Positions 16,043 to 24,904 of a DNA stretch of 64,000 nt are shown one piece after another. The stretch lies in NCBI GenBank assembly GCA_048498035.1, contig JBEHYT010000004.1, positions 124,001-188,000 on the forward strand. The letters are read 5' to 3'. The notes under the pieces were generated by a model. It worked only from the letters and a program-made list of their open reading frames with translations, did not search any database and was not told where the DNA came from. The number at the start of each line of letters is the position of its first letter. The first letter of the stretch is position 1. This DNA is from CADEDV01 sp048498035 (GTDB taxonomy: Bacteria > Bacteroidota > Bacteroidia > Chitinophagales > Chitinophagaceae). The position numbers were made by a program, and so were the translations under genes.

Positions 16043-18475
16043 GTGAAGCGATTTTGTTTTTTTGCGATGTCAGTGTTTTTATCGTTGTGTGTAGTTGCGC
16101 AGCGACAGGACCTTGATTTCAATAAAGGCTGGAAGTTTGTATTGGGAGATAGTGCCCAATTCAGTGAGCCGGGTTGGGATGATGCCGGTTGGCGGAGCCT
16201 GGATCTTCCGCATGATTGGAGTATAGAATCCGATTTCAGTGCAACTGCTGCCGCAACAACTGCCGGTGGTGCCTTACCGGGTGGCATTGGCTGGTATCGT
16301 AAAACTTTTATTCTCCCGCCGAATGCGACAGGAAAGAATGTGCGAATCGAGTTTGACGGGATTTATCGAAACAGTACGGTTTGGATCAACGGTCACCGGC
16401 TGGGAACGAGGCCTTATGGCTACAGTTCATTTGCGTATGAACTTCAGTCGTTCCTGGCGCCCTATCCACAAAAGAATTATATCGCGGTACGCGTTGATAA
16501 CAGCGCACAGCCTAATTCCCGCTGGTACAGCGGCTCAGGCATCTATCGTAATACGCGGCTGGTTATTACCGGTAGCGTGGCAGTTGCACATTGGGGACAA
16601 TTTATCACAACGCCGGTTGTAAGTGCGGGTAGTGCGGAAATTGAGGTGCAAACATCGTTTGTCAGGACAAACAATCAGCAAGCTAACTATTGGATTTCCC
16701 AGCAGGTTTTTGATGGGAATGGGAAGCTGGTGGCAGGACTGGCACGACTGTCATTAACCGCTGATGGCTGGAAAAACGAGAAGCAGGAGATCACAACCCG
16801 GTTGCAGGTGGCGAATCCAAAATTGTGGTCGGTGGACCATCCGCATCGTTACCGGCTGGTTACAAATGTATATAGTAATGGTAAACGTATCGACAGCTAT
16901 GTGCAGTGGTTTGGCATCCGGACATTCCGATTTGATGCAACGCAAGGTTTTTTTCTGAATGGTCAGCATTTTAAGATTCACGGCGTCTGTGATCATCATG
17001 ACCTGGGAGGTTTGGGAGCCGCTGTAAATGAGGATGCGTTGACGCGTCAATTGAAACTGTTGAAGGAGATGGGCTGTAACGCAATCCGTACTGCTCATAA
17101 TCCGCCTGCGCCGGAATTGTTAGCGCTCTGTGATAAGATGGGTTTTTTAGTAATGGACGAAGCGTTTGACATGTGGGCAAAGAAGAAGAATAAATATGAT
17201 TATGCTGCAAATTTTAAAGAGTGGCATGTGCGGGATCTGCAGGATATGATATTGCGTGACAGGAATCATCCTTCTGTATTTATGTGGAGCATCGGGAACG
17301 AGATACGGGAACAATTTGACAGTTCGGGTATTGCAATTGCGCGGGAGTTGGCAGGCATTATTCATTTGTTAGACACGACGCGCCCAATTACATCGGCACT
17401 TACAGAATTAAATCCTTCGACCAATTTCATTTTTCAGTCGAAAGCATTGGATGTCGTCGGCATGAATTATAACCATGGTCAATATGGAGATATTCGGACT
17501 AAGTACCCTGCAGGTACTATTTTCCTTGGATCGGAAAATGTATCTGCACTTGCAACGCGTGGTACATACGACTGGCCATCTGATTCTATTAAGCGGTGGC
17601 CTTTGAAGGGACAGAAATTTGTGGAGAATGGTCATGCCGACTATTCTGTTTCTGCATACGACCAGGTGTCGGCGTATTGGGGATCCACGCACGAGGAAAC
17701 CTGGAAGGTGATTAAGAAATATGATTTTCTGGCGGGTGAGTTTGTGTGGACTGGTTTTGATTACCTGGGTGAGCCGACGCCTTATCCCTGGCCGGCACGC
17801 AGTTCCTATTTCGGAATCATTGACCTGGCTGGTTTTCCCAAGGATGTGTATTATATGTACCAGTCGGAATGGACCAGCAAACCCGTGCTGCATGTGTTTC
17901 CCCATTGGAACTGGACACGGGGTGATACGGTGGATGTTTGGGCGTATTATAACCGTGCTGATGAGGTGGAGTTGTGGTTGAATGGCAAGTCGCTGGGAAC
18001 GAGGCGTAAGGAGGGGGATGAGTTGCATGTAATGTGGCGGGTGCCTTATGAGCCTGGGACAATAAAGGCGGTGAGCAGGAAAAATGCTGTGGTGGTATTG
18101 GAGCGTAAGATTGAAACAACGGGGCCACCGGCTGCGATGGAATTGAAAGCTGACCGTAATAAAGTGCAGGCTGGCAGCCGCGATTTGTTGTTTGTGACGG
18201 TCAGTATAGTGGATGCTGCGGGCAGGACGGTACAGGATGCGCGGTTTCCGTTGCGGTTTCGGCTGGAAGGTCCGGGAACGATTGCGTACTCTGATAATGG
18301 CTACCCGGCAGACACAGTATCTTTGGTAAAGCCGGAACGGGTGACCTGGCAGGGGTTGGCGCTGGTGGTGGTGAAGGCCGGGCAGAAACAGGGAAATAGT
18401 ACATTAATCGTGGAATCGCCTGGATTGCCTCCTGCGCGTTTCTCGTTTATTACGAGGGAGCAGGACAGTAAATGA
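16043..18475 (+). CDS. GH2 family beta-galactosidase/beta-glucuronidase-like
   Basis: An 810-residue secreted protein (MKRFCFFAMSVFLSLCVVAQ). It has the GH2 jelly roll (GWYRKTFILP, YRNSTVWINGHRLG, RWYSGSGIYRN), an Ig-like domain and a TIM barrel with GVCDHHDLGGLGAAV, NAIRTAHNPPAPELL, acid/base E420 (SIGNEIREQ) and nucleophile E498 (FLGSENVSA). DUF4982 and a C-terminal GH2-associated Ig domain follow. This order is typical of Bacteroidota GH2 beta-galactosidases. The start is GTG 16043; the ATG at 16041 is followed directly by a TGA and cannot be used. A short GC-rich palindrome lies just upstream. Last gene before the susCD promoter region. Confidence 0.88.
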   Translation: MKRFCFFAMSVFLSLCVVAQRQDLDFNKGWKFVLGDSAQFSEPGWDDAGWRSLDLPHDWSIESDFSATAAATTAGGALPGGIGWYRKTFILPPNATGKNVRIEFDGIYRNSTVWINGHRLGTRPYGYSSFAYELQSFLAPYPQKNYIAVRVDNSAQPNSRWYSGSGIYRNTRLVITGSVAVAHWGQFITTPVVSAGSAEIEVQTSFVRTNNQQANYWISQQVFDGNGKLVAGLARLSLTADGWKNEKQEITTRLQVANPKLWSVDHPHRYRLVTNVYSNGKRIDSYVQWFGIRTFRFDATQGFFLNGQHFKIHGVCDHHDLGGLGAAVNEDALTRQLKLLKEMGCNAIRTAHNPPAPELLALCDKMGFLVMDEAFDMWAKKKNKYDYAANFKEWHVRDLQDMILRDRNHPSVFMWSIGNEIREQFDSSGIAIARELAGIIHLLDTTRPITSALTELNPSTNFIFQSKALDVVGMNYNHGQYGDIRTKYPAGTIFLGSENVSALATRGTYDWPSDSIKRWPLKGQKFVENGHADYSVSAYDQVSAYWGSTHEETWKVIKKYDFLAGEFVWTGFDYLGEPTPYPWPARSSYFGIIDLAGFPKDVYYMYQSEWTSKPVLHVFPHWNWTRGDTVDVWAYYNRADEVELWLNGKSLGTRRKEGDELHVMWRVPYEPGTIKAVSRKNAVVVLERKIETTGPPAAMELKADRNKVQAGSRDLLFVTVSIVDAAGRTVQDARFPLRFRLEGPGTIAYSDNGYPADTVSLVKPERVTWQGLALVVVKAGQKQGNSTLIVESPGLPPARFSFITREQDSK

Positions 18476-18486
18476 CAGTAAAATGA

Positions 18487-18524
18487 ATGGAGTATTTACG
18501 TTACTAAATAGTAAAATATTCCAT
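18487..18524. repeat. Imperfect AT-rich inverted repeat after GH2 gene
   Basis: Arm 18487-18499 (ATGGAGTATTTAC) pairs with 18511-18524 (GTAAAATATTCCAT) with one G-T pair and one bulged base; loop of 11. It lies 12 bases after the GH2 stop. It could be a weak terminator, or part of the operator, since its right arm overlaps the shared motif at 18506-18533. Confidence 0.45.
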
Positions 18525-18576
18525 CATTATAGCAAAACCTTACATTGTTAAGGGTATAGTGGCCAAGTACCTTTAG
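18506..18576 (+). promoter_or_regulatory. Putative promoter and operator of the DUF3826-susCD operon
   Basis: Contains a 28-base block at 18506-18533 (begins AAATAGTAAAAT, centre TCCATC, ends TAGC) that recurs with 24 of 28 bases identical at 54963-54990. Without any gap, similarity continues into CATTGTTAAGG (18543-18553) and AGTACCTTTA (18566-18575). TACCTTTA fits the Bacteroidota -7 box TAnnTTTG except the last base, and TTG at 18545-18547, 20 bases upstream, fits the -33 element. The block would centre near -60, as expected for an activator site. The gene start is 63 or 99 bases further down. Confidence 0.55.
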
Positions 18577-18674
18577 TTGCCGGGTGAGAAATACTGTAAA
18601 GTAAATCTCTTCGGTCTAACGATTAAACGAATTGCGGAATGAAAAGGTTCTTGCTTGCCGGTAGCGGTCTTATA

Positions 18675-19361
18675 ATGAAGAAGCAGTGTGCCTCGCTGTT
18701 TCTGTCCGGTTTTTTTCTTGTAGCAGTTCTCTCTGCGTGTAACCATTCTTTTGCACAAAGCTCCAATGCTGATTATATCAGAACGATCACTGAACGTTCT
18801 GCAAAAATTGTAAACACCCTTGGCATTACTGATTCAGTAAAATATAATGCTACGGTGCAGTTGCTCGTAAACCAGTATAGTGGTTTGAATGATGTATATG
18901 AGCAGCACAAACAATTTACCACTTCTGCGAAATCAAAAAATCTTTCTGCTGATGAATTAGCTGCCCAGTTGAAGCAGGATGATGAAAAAAAGGCAACTGA
19001 GATACAGCATCTGCACGATCAGTTTATTGACCGGTTAGCGCAGTCGCTTACGGTGGAGCAGGTAGACCAGGTAAAGGATGGGATGACGTATCGCGTTTTT
19101 CCAATTACGTATGCGGCTTACCAGGATGAGCTTCCGCAATTGACGGAGGAGCAGAAGTTACAAATTTATTCCTGGCTGAAAGAGGCGCGGGAAAAAGCGA
19201 TGGATGCTGAATCATCAGAAAAAAAGCATGCGGTGTTTGGAAAATACAAGGGGAAGATCAACAACTATTTGTCTGCTGCTGGTTATGATATGAAGAAAGC
19301 GGGGGAAGAGTGGCAGAAGCGAATTAAGGAGCGGCAGGATGCGAAGAAGGCCGAGGGCTAA
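18675..19361 (+). CDS. DUF3826 family lipoprotein
   Basis: A 228-residue protein (240 if ATG 18639 is used). From Met 18675 the N-terminus MKKQCASLFLSGFF...VLSACNHS has a lipobox (LSAC), so it is probably anchored at the periplasmic face or outer membrane. The mature part is helical and charged, with QVDQVKDGMTYRVFPITYAAYQ, LTEEQKLQIYSWLKEAREKAMD and KYKGKINNYLSAAGYD, matching the DUF3826 family found in pectin loci of Bacteroidota. Function is not established. It is the promoter-proximal gene before susC; a paralogue lies at 40966-41664. Adjacent to SusCD, it may help glycan binding or enzyme assembly, but no evidence in the sequence shows this. Confidence 0.8.
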   Translation: MKKQCASLFLSGFFLVAVLSACNHSFAQSSNADYIRTITERSAKIVNTLGITDSVKYNATVQLLVNQYSGLNDVYEQHKQFTTSAKSKNLSADELAAQLKQDDEKKATEIQHLHDQFIDRLAQSLTVEQVDQVKDGMTYRVFPITYAAYQDELPQLTEEQKLQIYSWLKEAREKAMDAESSEKKHAVFGKYKGKINNYLSAAGYDMKKAGEEWQKRIKERQDAKKAEG

Positions 19362-19416
19362 ACATTCTTTTGTTAATTGATTGCTTATATATTTTAATAC
19401 TAAAACTAAAAGCTGT

Positions 19417-22400
19417 ATGAAGCATTTCTTGCGGAAGGCGCTGCTCCTTCCAATCCTTTTACTGCTGAGCTGCTGCTTGTTTGCGCAACAAAGGACAGTA
19501 ACGGGTAAAATCGTTGATCCCGACGGTAAGCCGGTTGCCGGCGCTACGGTTGGTATCAAAGGGAACAACACCGTAACGCTTACCGATGAAAACGGTGCGT
19601 TCTCCATTGTTGTTCCGGCAAATGAGTCGGTGCTAAAAATTTCCAGCGCTACATTTGCCTACCAGGAAATCATTGTTGGTACAAAAACGAATTTTCCAAT
19701 TACGCTGGAGCGTGATATGAAGCAGCTGGATGATGTGGTGGTAATTGGATATGGTACGCAGAAAGCAAGAAATGTGACAGGTTCAGTGGTGTCTGTAAAT
19801 TTAAAAAAGTTGGAAGATCTTCCGGTTGCTTCACTCGCAGAAGCATTACGTGGGCAGGTGCCAGGCCTTTCTGTTACTGGTGGAAGCACCCGGCCTGGAA
19901 CGATGGCTTCTTTAAGTATTCGCCAGCAGTTTAACTGGGGTAAAGATGGAGGCGGGACAATACCATTGATAGTGATTGACGACGTAGTTCAAATTGATCC
20001 CGCTACAAACCTTCCTACGCTGGATAGGTTTAATATGCTTGATATTTCAGAAGTGGAGAGTGTAACAGTCTTGCGTGATGCGAGTGCAGCAATTTATGGT
20101 GCTCGTGCATCCCAAGGCGCGATTGTTATTAAAACTAAACGTGGTAAGGCAGGCCCTCCTAAAATAACATATTCTGGTAAGTTCGAAAGAAATAATGCGG
20201 TAAGCCACAGCAAAGTGATGAACGCTCAACAATATGGTATTTACGCTAATCGATTTGGTAGAGCTGCCAATTGGAATTCAAATTATTTTTTCTCGCAGGC
20301 TGAACTGGACGCGATGGGTTCTTTGAACTATGACTGGCTAGCAAATGATTGGAATGGCGCTGGTGCCATGCAACATTCGATAAATGTTAGCGGAGGTTCA
20401 GACAAAGCAACCTACTTTACTGGCGGATCCTATTATACACAGGGTGCGAACCTCGGATCTCAGGATTTCAGCCGTTGGACTTTTCGTTCGGGAACCGATG
20501 TGAAAGTAGGTTCCGGATTTAAGTTGTCAGCTACGATAGCAGCGCAGAATACAAACCTGGAGAAATCTTTTACCAAAATAAATATTACGGATGGCTACGC
20601 CAGCGGCGGGGAGCAAAACGACTACGCGATATTGCTTCATATGCCGAGGTATATTCCCTGGGTTTATAATATTGGCGGGGTAGACAGGTATGTATCGCCG
20701 GCAATGGGCCCGAACAAAATCGGATCCGCAAGCGGCAATAACTCGCTGGGTAACTGGAACTATTATGCTCTCTTGAATAACGGATCGAAAACAACAACAA
20801 AGACATTTAATTACAATGCTAATTTCTCACTCCAATATGATGTTCCATTTATCGCCGGTCTGTCGTTTCGTGGAAGTTACGCAATCCAGTCTTCTGCAGG
20901 AAATACTGAACAGGTGATGATGCCATTAATATTGTCTCTGGCAAATAATACAAACACTGCAGATAACCATCTGTACACGAGCACAACCACATGGAATAAT
21001 CCAGTAACTAATAAATCCAACTCTCGTGTTACTTATGATAATACGATGGGTACAACGGAGCAGATCAACTTCTTTGCCAACTACGACAGAAATTTTGGCG
21101 ATCACAGTATTTCGGCAGTTTTTTCCGGTGAGCGCTCGAAGAACACGTATGACGACAGGTACCAGATTTATGACAGCCCCATTCCTGGAGCCTATAACGG
21201 AACTTCCATATCTGCTGGTACTTTAAATACATCGAACACGATTACAAATAAATCAGTAAGTGGTACGATGTCTTACCTTGGTCGCGTAAGTTATGCATAT
21301 AAGAACAGGTACCTTCTGCAGGCCTTATTCAGAAGTGATGCGTCAAGCAAGTTTGCTCCGGAAAACTACTGGGGATTTTTCCCGAGTGTTTCGCTGGGAT
21401 GGATTATCTCGGACGAAAAATTTTTCAATGTTAAGTGGATCAATTTCCTGAAAATCCGTGGTTCGGTAGGTAAAACCGGAAACGACAATGTTAGAGCGTG
21501 GAAGTGGATGCAGTTGTACACAGCAGCAACCGATAAAGGGATGGCCTTTGGTACATCTGGCGGAAATTATACATATGGCCTGACTCCGGAAGTAACACCC
21601 AACCGCGATATTAAATGGGATAAAACACTTCAGCGGAATATAGGATTTGATGCTGCTTTTCTGCACAACCGTCTTTCCTTGACCGGTGACTTCTATTATA
21701 ATTCTTCTACAGACATGCTGACGTCAATGACTACTGCCGCCAACGTACCGATTTCTGTAGGAGGCGCTTTTGCAGAAATGAATTACGGTGCTGTTAATTT
21801 TTGGGGTTCTGAATTCATGCTCAGCTGGAATGATCACATAGGTAAAGTGAACTATAATGTGGGTGTCAATTTTGGTTTCTCAAATAATAAAGTAAAAAAA
21901 TACCTGGATGTTCCGTTTAACTATCCGTCTGTAATTGAAGCAAATGGTGTAAAAAGAGAAGGATATTCGCTTATAGGTCCGGTGTGGGGATATCAGGTAT
22001 GGCGTGGAACTTCTACAGGCGATGGAATTCTGAGAACTGATGCTGATCTGGACGCTTATTGGGCCTATTTGTCTGATCTTGCCACAAAAGCGGGAACAAC
22101 TCCATTGTATAATGCTGGCGGTGCTAACATTTCCACAAGGGCTGGCATGAAGAAAGGTATGCTCGCATACCAGGATGTTGCCGGTGCTCTGGATGCTAAT
22201 ACTAAAACTATCGCAGGACAAAATGGCCAGATAGTGGATGATCAGGATTATGTTAAGCTGGTTAACAAGAATCGTTCGGTTGGTTTCACAACTAATCTCG
22301 GAGTAGGTTATAAATCATTTAGTCTGAGCGCGCAAATTTCAACGAGCTGGGGTGGTATTAACACGTATGACCGCGTGAAACAAGGTACGAGCAGTACAAA

Positions 22401-22749
22401 CGCAATGTGGTCGCCGGTTGTTTATCTTACGGATATGTATGATTCTACCGATAATCCTAATGGAAAATATCCTAATATCTATTATTATGACAATGCCTAT
22501 CGAACTTCGGATTTTTGGATGTTACCAACCTTCCGCTGCGTTGTTCGATCAATGAGCATCGGTTACGCATTGCCTAAAGCATGGCTTGACAAACTTCGCA
22601 TAGCCAATGCAAAATTTGTGTTGTCCGGATATAATCTTTGGGATCTATATAATCCTTATCCTGGAAAATACAGGAATATGTACGACGGCATTAATGTGAA
22701 TTATCCAACGCTGCGTACCTGGTCTTTAGGAGTAAATATTGGATTCTAA
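19417..22749 (+). CDS. susC: SusC/RagA family TonB-dependent outer-membrane glycan transporter
   Basis: 1110 residues. Signal peptide (LLPILLLLSCCLFAQ), then a carboxypeptidase-regulatory-like Ig domain (VTGKIVDPDGKPVAGATVGIKG, about 24-100), the family linker DDVVVIGYGTQ, a plug domain (about 120-245: LAEALRGQVPGLSVTGG, VTVLRDASAAIYGARASQGA, IVIKTKRG) and a 22-strand barrel ending LRTWSLGVNIGF with the terminal Phe expected of outer-membrane barrels. Takes up oligosaccharides with TonB energy. I chose ATG 19417, which starts the signal peptide; a TTG at 19381 would add 12 unlikely residues. 22 bases before SusD. This is the only SusC in the window. Confidence 0.95.
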   Translation: MKHFLRKALLLPILLLLSCCLFAQQRTVTGKIVDPDGKPVAGATVGIKGNNTVTLTDENGAFSIVVPANESVLKISSATFAYQEIIVGTKTNFPITLERDMKQLDDVVVIGYGTQKARNVTGSVVSVNLKKLEDLPVASLAEALRGQVPGLSVTGGSTRPGTMASLSIRQQFNWGKDGGGTIPLIVIDDVVQIDPATNLPTLDRFNMLDISEVESVTVLRDASAAIYGARASQGAIVIKTKRGKAGPPKITYSGKFERNNAVSHSKVMNAQQYGIYANRFGRAANWNSNYFFSQAELDAMGSLNYDWLANDWNGAGAMQHSINVSGGSDKATYFTGGSYYTQGANLGSQDFSRWTFRSGTDVKVGSGFKLSATIAAQNTNLEKSFTKINITDGYASGGEQNDYAILLHMPRYIPWVYNIGGVDRYVSPAMGPNKIGSASGNNSLGNWNYYALLNNGSKTTTKTFNYNANFSLQYDVPFIAGLSFRGSYAIQSSAGNTEQVMMPLILSLANNTNTADNHLYTSTTTWNNPVTNKSNSRVTYDNTMGTTEQINFFANYDRNFGDHSISAVFSGERSKNTYDDRYQIYDSPIPGAYNGTSISAGTLNTSNTITNKSVSGTMSYLGRVSYAYKNRYLLQALFRSDASSKFAPENYWGFFPSVSLGWIISDEKFFNVKWINFLKIRGSVGKTGNDNVRAWKWMQLYTAATDKGMAFGTSGGNYTYGLTPEVTPNRDIKWDKTLQRNIGFDAAFLHNRLSLTGDFYYNSSTDMLTSMTTAANVPISVGGAFAEMNYGAVNFWGSEFMLSWNDHIGKVNYNVGVNFGFSNNKVKKYLDVPFNYPSVIEANGVKREGYSLIGPVWGYQVWRGTSTGDGILRTDADLDAYWAYLSDLATKAGTTPLYNAGGANISTRAGMKKGMLAYQDVAGALDANTKTIAGQNGQIVDDQDYVKLVNKNRSVGFTTNLGVGYKSFSLSAQISTSWGGINTYDRVKQGTSSTNAMWSPVVYLTDMYDSTDNPNGKYPNIYYYDNAYRTSDFWMLPTFRCVVRSMSIGYALPKAWLDKLRIANAKFVLSGYNLWDLYNPYPGKYRNMYDGINVNYPTLRTWSLGVNIGF

Positions 22750-22771
22750 TCACTAATCTTAACAATTGCGT

Positions 22772-24772
22772 ATGAAAAATAAAGTAATTTATCTTCTGGC
22801 TTGCCTCGCATTAATTATTGCCGGGTGTAAAAAGAAGTTCCTGGAAGATATGAAGAGCTATGATAAATACGATGAGAGCGTATTTACAAACGAAGTTCAA
22901 ACGGGCTGGTATATTGATCGGCTGTATAATTATTTTTTCGCGTCTTATCGGAGCCCGGTTCAGCAGGAGGCGAATTCTGGCGCATTCGATGATTCCAAGA
23001 CAAAGAATACTGAAGAGATTGGCGGAACAGTTGGAAACTGGATAAATCCAAATCGGAACCTCCAATTAGCCACTGATGCTGATGCTTATTATGGCACACC
23101 GCTTGGGTCAAGTATTGCAAATAATCCCTATACCCGTATTCGTCTCTGCAATTTTCTACTTGAGAAAATAGACGGCGTGGGTCAGGCACTTTCGGAAAGT
23201 TTCAGACGCACTGCAAAAGGTCAGATGTATTTCCTTCGCGCATGGCAATATTTTAACTTGGTAAGAGTTTATGGTGGTGTTCCCATCGTGTTAGACGTTC
23301 AAAATGCAAGCTCAAGCGATGTCTCCATTCGTATTCCGCGAGCTACTGCAACAGAATGTTTCGCGCAGATTTCAAAGGACCTGGATTCAGCCGCTTCACT
23401 TTTGCCTGCTGTTTGGCCAACGTTGTCATCGAACTATGGAAGAATGACAAGCGGGGCTGCACTGGCAATGAAAAGCCGCGTACTTCTTACAGCAGCGAGT
23501 CCTCTCTTTAACAAAGATTGGGATAATCCGGGCAACGCAAAATGGCAAGCGGCGCTCGATGCCGGCCTCCAGGCAGAAACAGCCCTCACATCATCTGGTT
23601 ACGGCCTCTATGGAACAACGGCAAAAGAGTGGGCAGAAATGACATACGTCAATGATGGTATTAATAATTCTACCACGGGCGGTAATAAAGAAGGAATTAT
23701 CGTAATGCTTCTGTCTACTTCTCAAACTTCGTCCAGCGGATATAATAATTCTTGGGAGAATGCCATTAGGACTAAGGATTATAATGGGGGTGGAGGAATT
23801 TCCGCGCCGAAAGGCATGTTGGATCTTTTTCCATTGGCAAATGGAGCTCGTCCGACGGCGGCCAATGGATATGTAGATACTTTTTTCTTTGAAAACCGTG
23901 ATCCGCGGTTTTACCGGACATTCGAATTTTCGGGTGAAAAATGGGGTCACAAAACTAATGCGAGCAGAACAACGTTCCTGTACAGGTGGAAAAAAGATGC
24001 GACTAACTATTCCTATTACGGCAACAACCAGACAAGCAGCCCAGCCGTAGTAAAAAAGTTTTCTAATCCTTCAGCCGATACTACTGCTCTTGCTTTTTCT
24101 GGTACTGATATTTTTGAATATCGCTATGCCGAATTGTTATTAAATATCGCGGAATGTTATGCTGCTAAAGGTGATATTGGAAACTGCCTGATTTATCTGG
24201 GCAAAATCCGGGCGCGTGTTGGTATACCAAGCACCAATAACTATGGTATCGGGGCACTTGCCAGCAGATATGCAGCAATTGAAGCAGTTCTTTACGAAAG
24301 AAGAGTGGAGTTGGCTTACGAAGGAAAACGTTATTGGGATATACAGCGGTGGCTCCTCTATGACGGTGTTTCCTCCTATAACATGAGTGCAAATACCTGT
24401 GCTAAATTGGGTATTACGCCTATTAACGGAACAAATAGAACCGGCTATTATTGGCAAGTAGTAGGATATCAGGGAACTGCAGACCCGCTTACCGCTGCGG
24501 ACAAGGCTATTCTTGTCGATCCCGATAATGCAGGAACCTTTGCTACAGAGATTGGAAAATTGAAGAGTTTGTATAGAAATAAGCTCGTGATGACCCCATT
24601 GGATCAGGCTATGGATAAAGATGGTTCTACGCCTGTGAATATTTTATTCCGTCCCAACTATTATCTGTCCGGTTTAAGCGGAACGGTTTTATCTTATAAT
24701 CCATGGCTGGTGCAGAATATCGGATGGCAGGATTACAGCGGTGTTCCTGGCACATTTGACGCAACAGAATAA
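22772..24772 (+). CDS. susD: SusD/RagB family outer-membrane glycan-binding lipoprotein
   Basis: 666 residues starting at ATG 22772 (a TTG at 22766 is in frame). The lipobox IAGC gives a surface lipoprotein. Family features are KGQMYFLRAWQYFNLVRVYGGVPIVLD (TPR region), RIPRATATECFAQISKDLDSAASLLP, and the C-terminal FEYRYAELLLNIAECYAAKGD and YERRVELAYEGKRYWDIQRW. It closes SusC and binds the pectic oligosaccharide at the cell surface. The length is somewhat above the usual 500-600, mainly in the loops around 230-360. Confidence 0.95.
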   Translation: MKNKVIYLLACLALIIAGCKKKFLEDMKSYDKYDESVFTNEVQTGWYIDRLYNYFFASYRSPVQQEANSGAFDDSKTKNTEEIGGTVGNWINPNRNLQLATDADAYYGTPLGSSIANNPYTRIRLCNFLLEKIDGVGQALSESFRRTAKGQMYFLRAWQYFNLVRVYGGVPIVLDVQNASSSDVSIRIPRATATECFAQISKDLDSAASLLPAVWPTLSSNYGRMTSGAALAMKSRVLLTAASPLFNKDWDNPGNAKWQAALDAGLQAETALTSSGYGLYGTTAKEWAEMTYVNDGINNSTTGGNKEGIIVMLLSTSQTSSSGYNNSWENAIRTKDYNGGGGISAPKGMLDLFPLANGARPTAANGYVDTFFFENRDPRFYRTFEFSGEKWGHKTNASRTTFLYRWKKDATNYSYYGNNQTSSPAVVKKFSNPSADTTALAFSGTDIFEYRYAELLLNIAECYAAKGDIGNCLIYLGKIRARVGIPSTNNYGIGALASRYAAIEAVLYERRVELAYEGKRYWDIQRWLLYDGVSSYNMSANTCAKLGITPINGTNRTGYYWQVVGYQGTADPLTAADKAILVDPDNAGTFATEIGKLKSLYRNKLVMTPLDQAMDKDGSTPVNILFRPNYYLSGLSGTVLSYNPWLVQNIGWQDYSGVPGTFDATE

Positions 24773-24796
24773 GCAAGCAGCAGTTAGTTATAGGCA

Positions 24797-24826
24797 GAGA
24801 AAGAGAAGAGCGATCTTCTCTTTCTC
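24797..24826 (+). terminator. Hairpin terminator after susD
   Basis: A perfect 13-pair stem, GAGAAAGAGAAGA (24797-24809) with TCTTCTCTTTCTC (24814-24826), closed by a GCGA (GNRA) tetraloop. The following ATTT is a weak T-tract. It lies 25 bases after susD. It may end most susCD transcripts or protect their 3' ends. Confidence 0.75.
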
Positions 24827-24904
24827 ATTTAAAGAAAAAATATGTTAACAAAAACAACCATTTATTGAAAGAATAACGTCTAATTAATATCATAATCCTT
24901 CATC

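Noticed and set aside
19361..19416. A promoter directly before susC, with TTTG and TATATTTT-like boxes.
   Set aside because: The spacing of 15 bases between the boxes is too short for the Bacteroidota consensus, and the shared promoter before the DUF3826 gene explains transcription.
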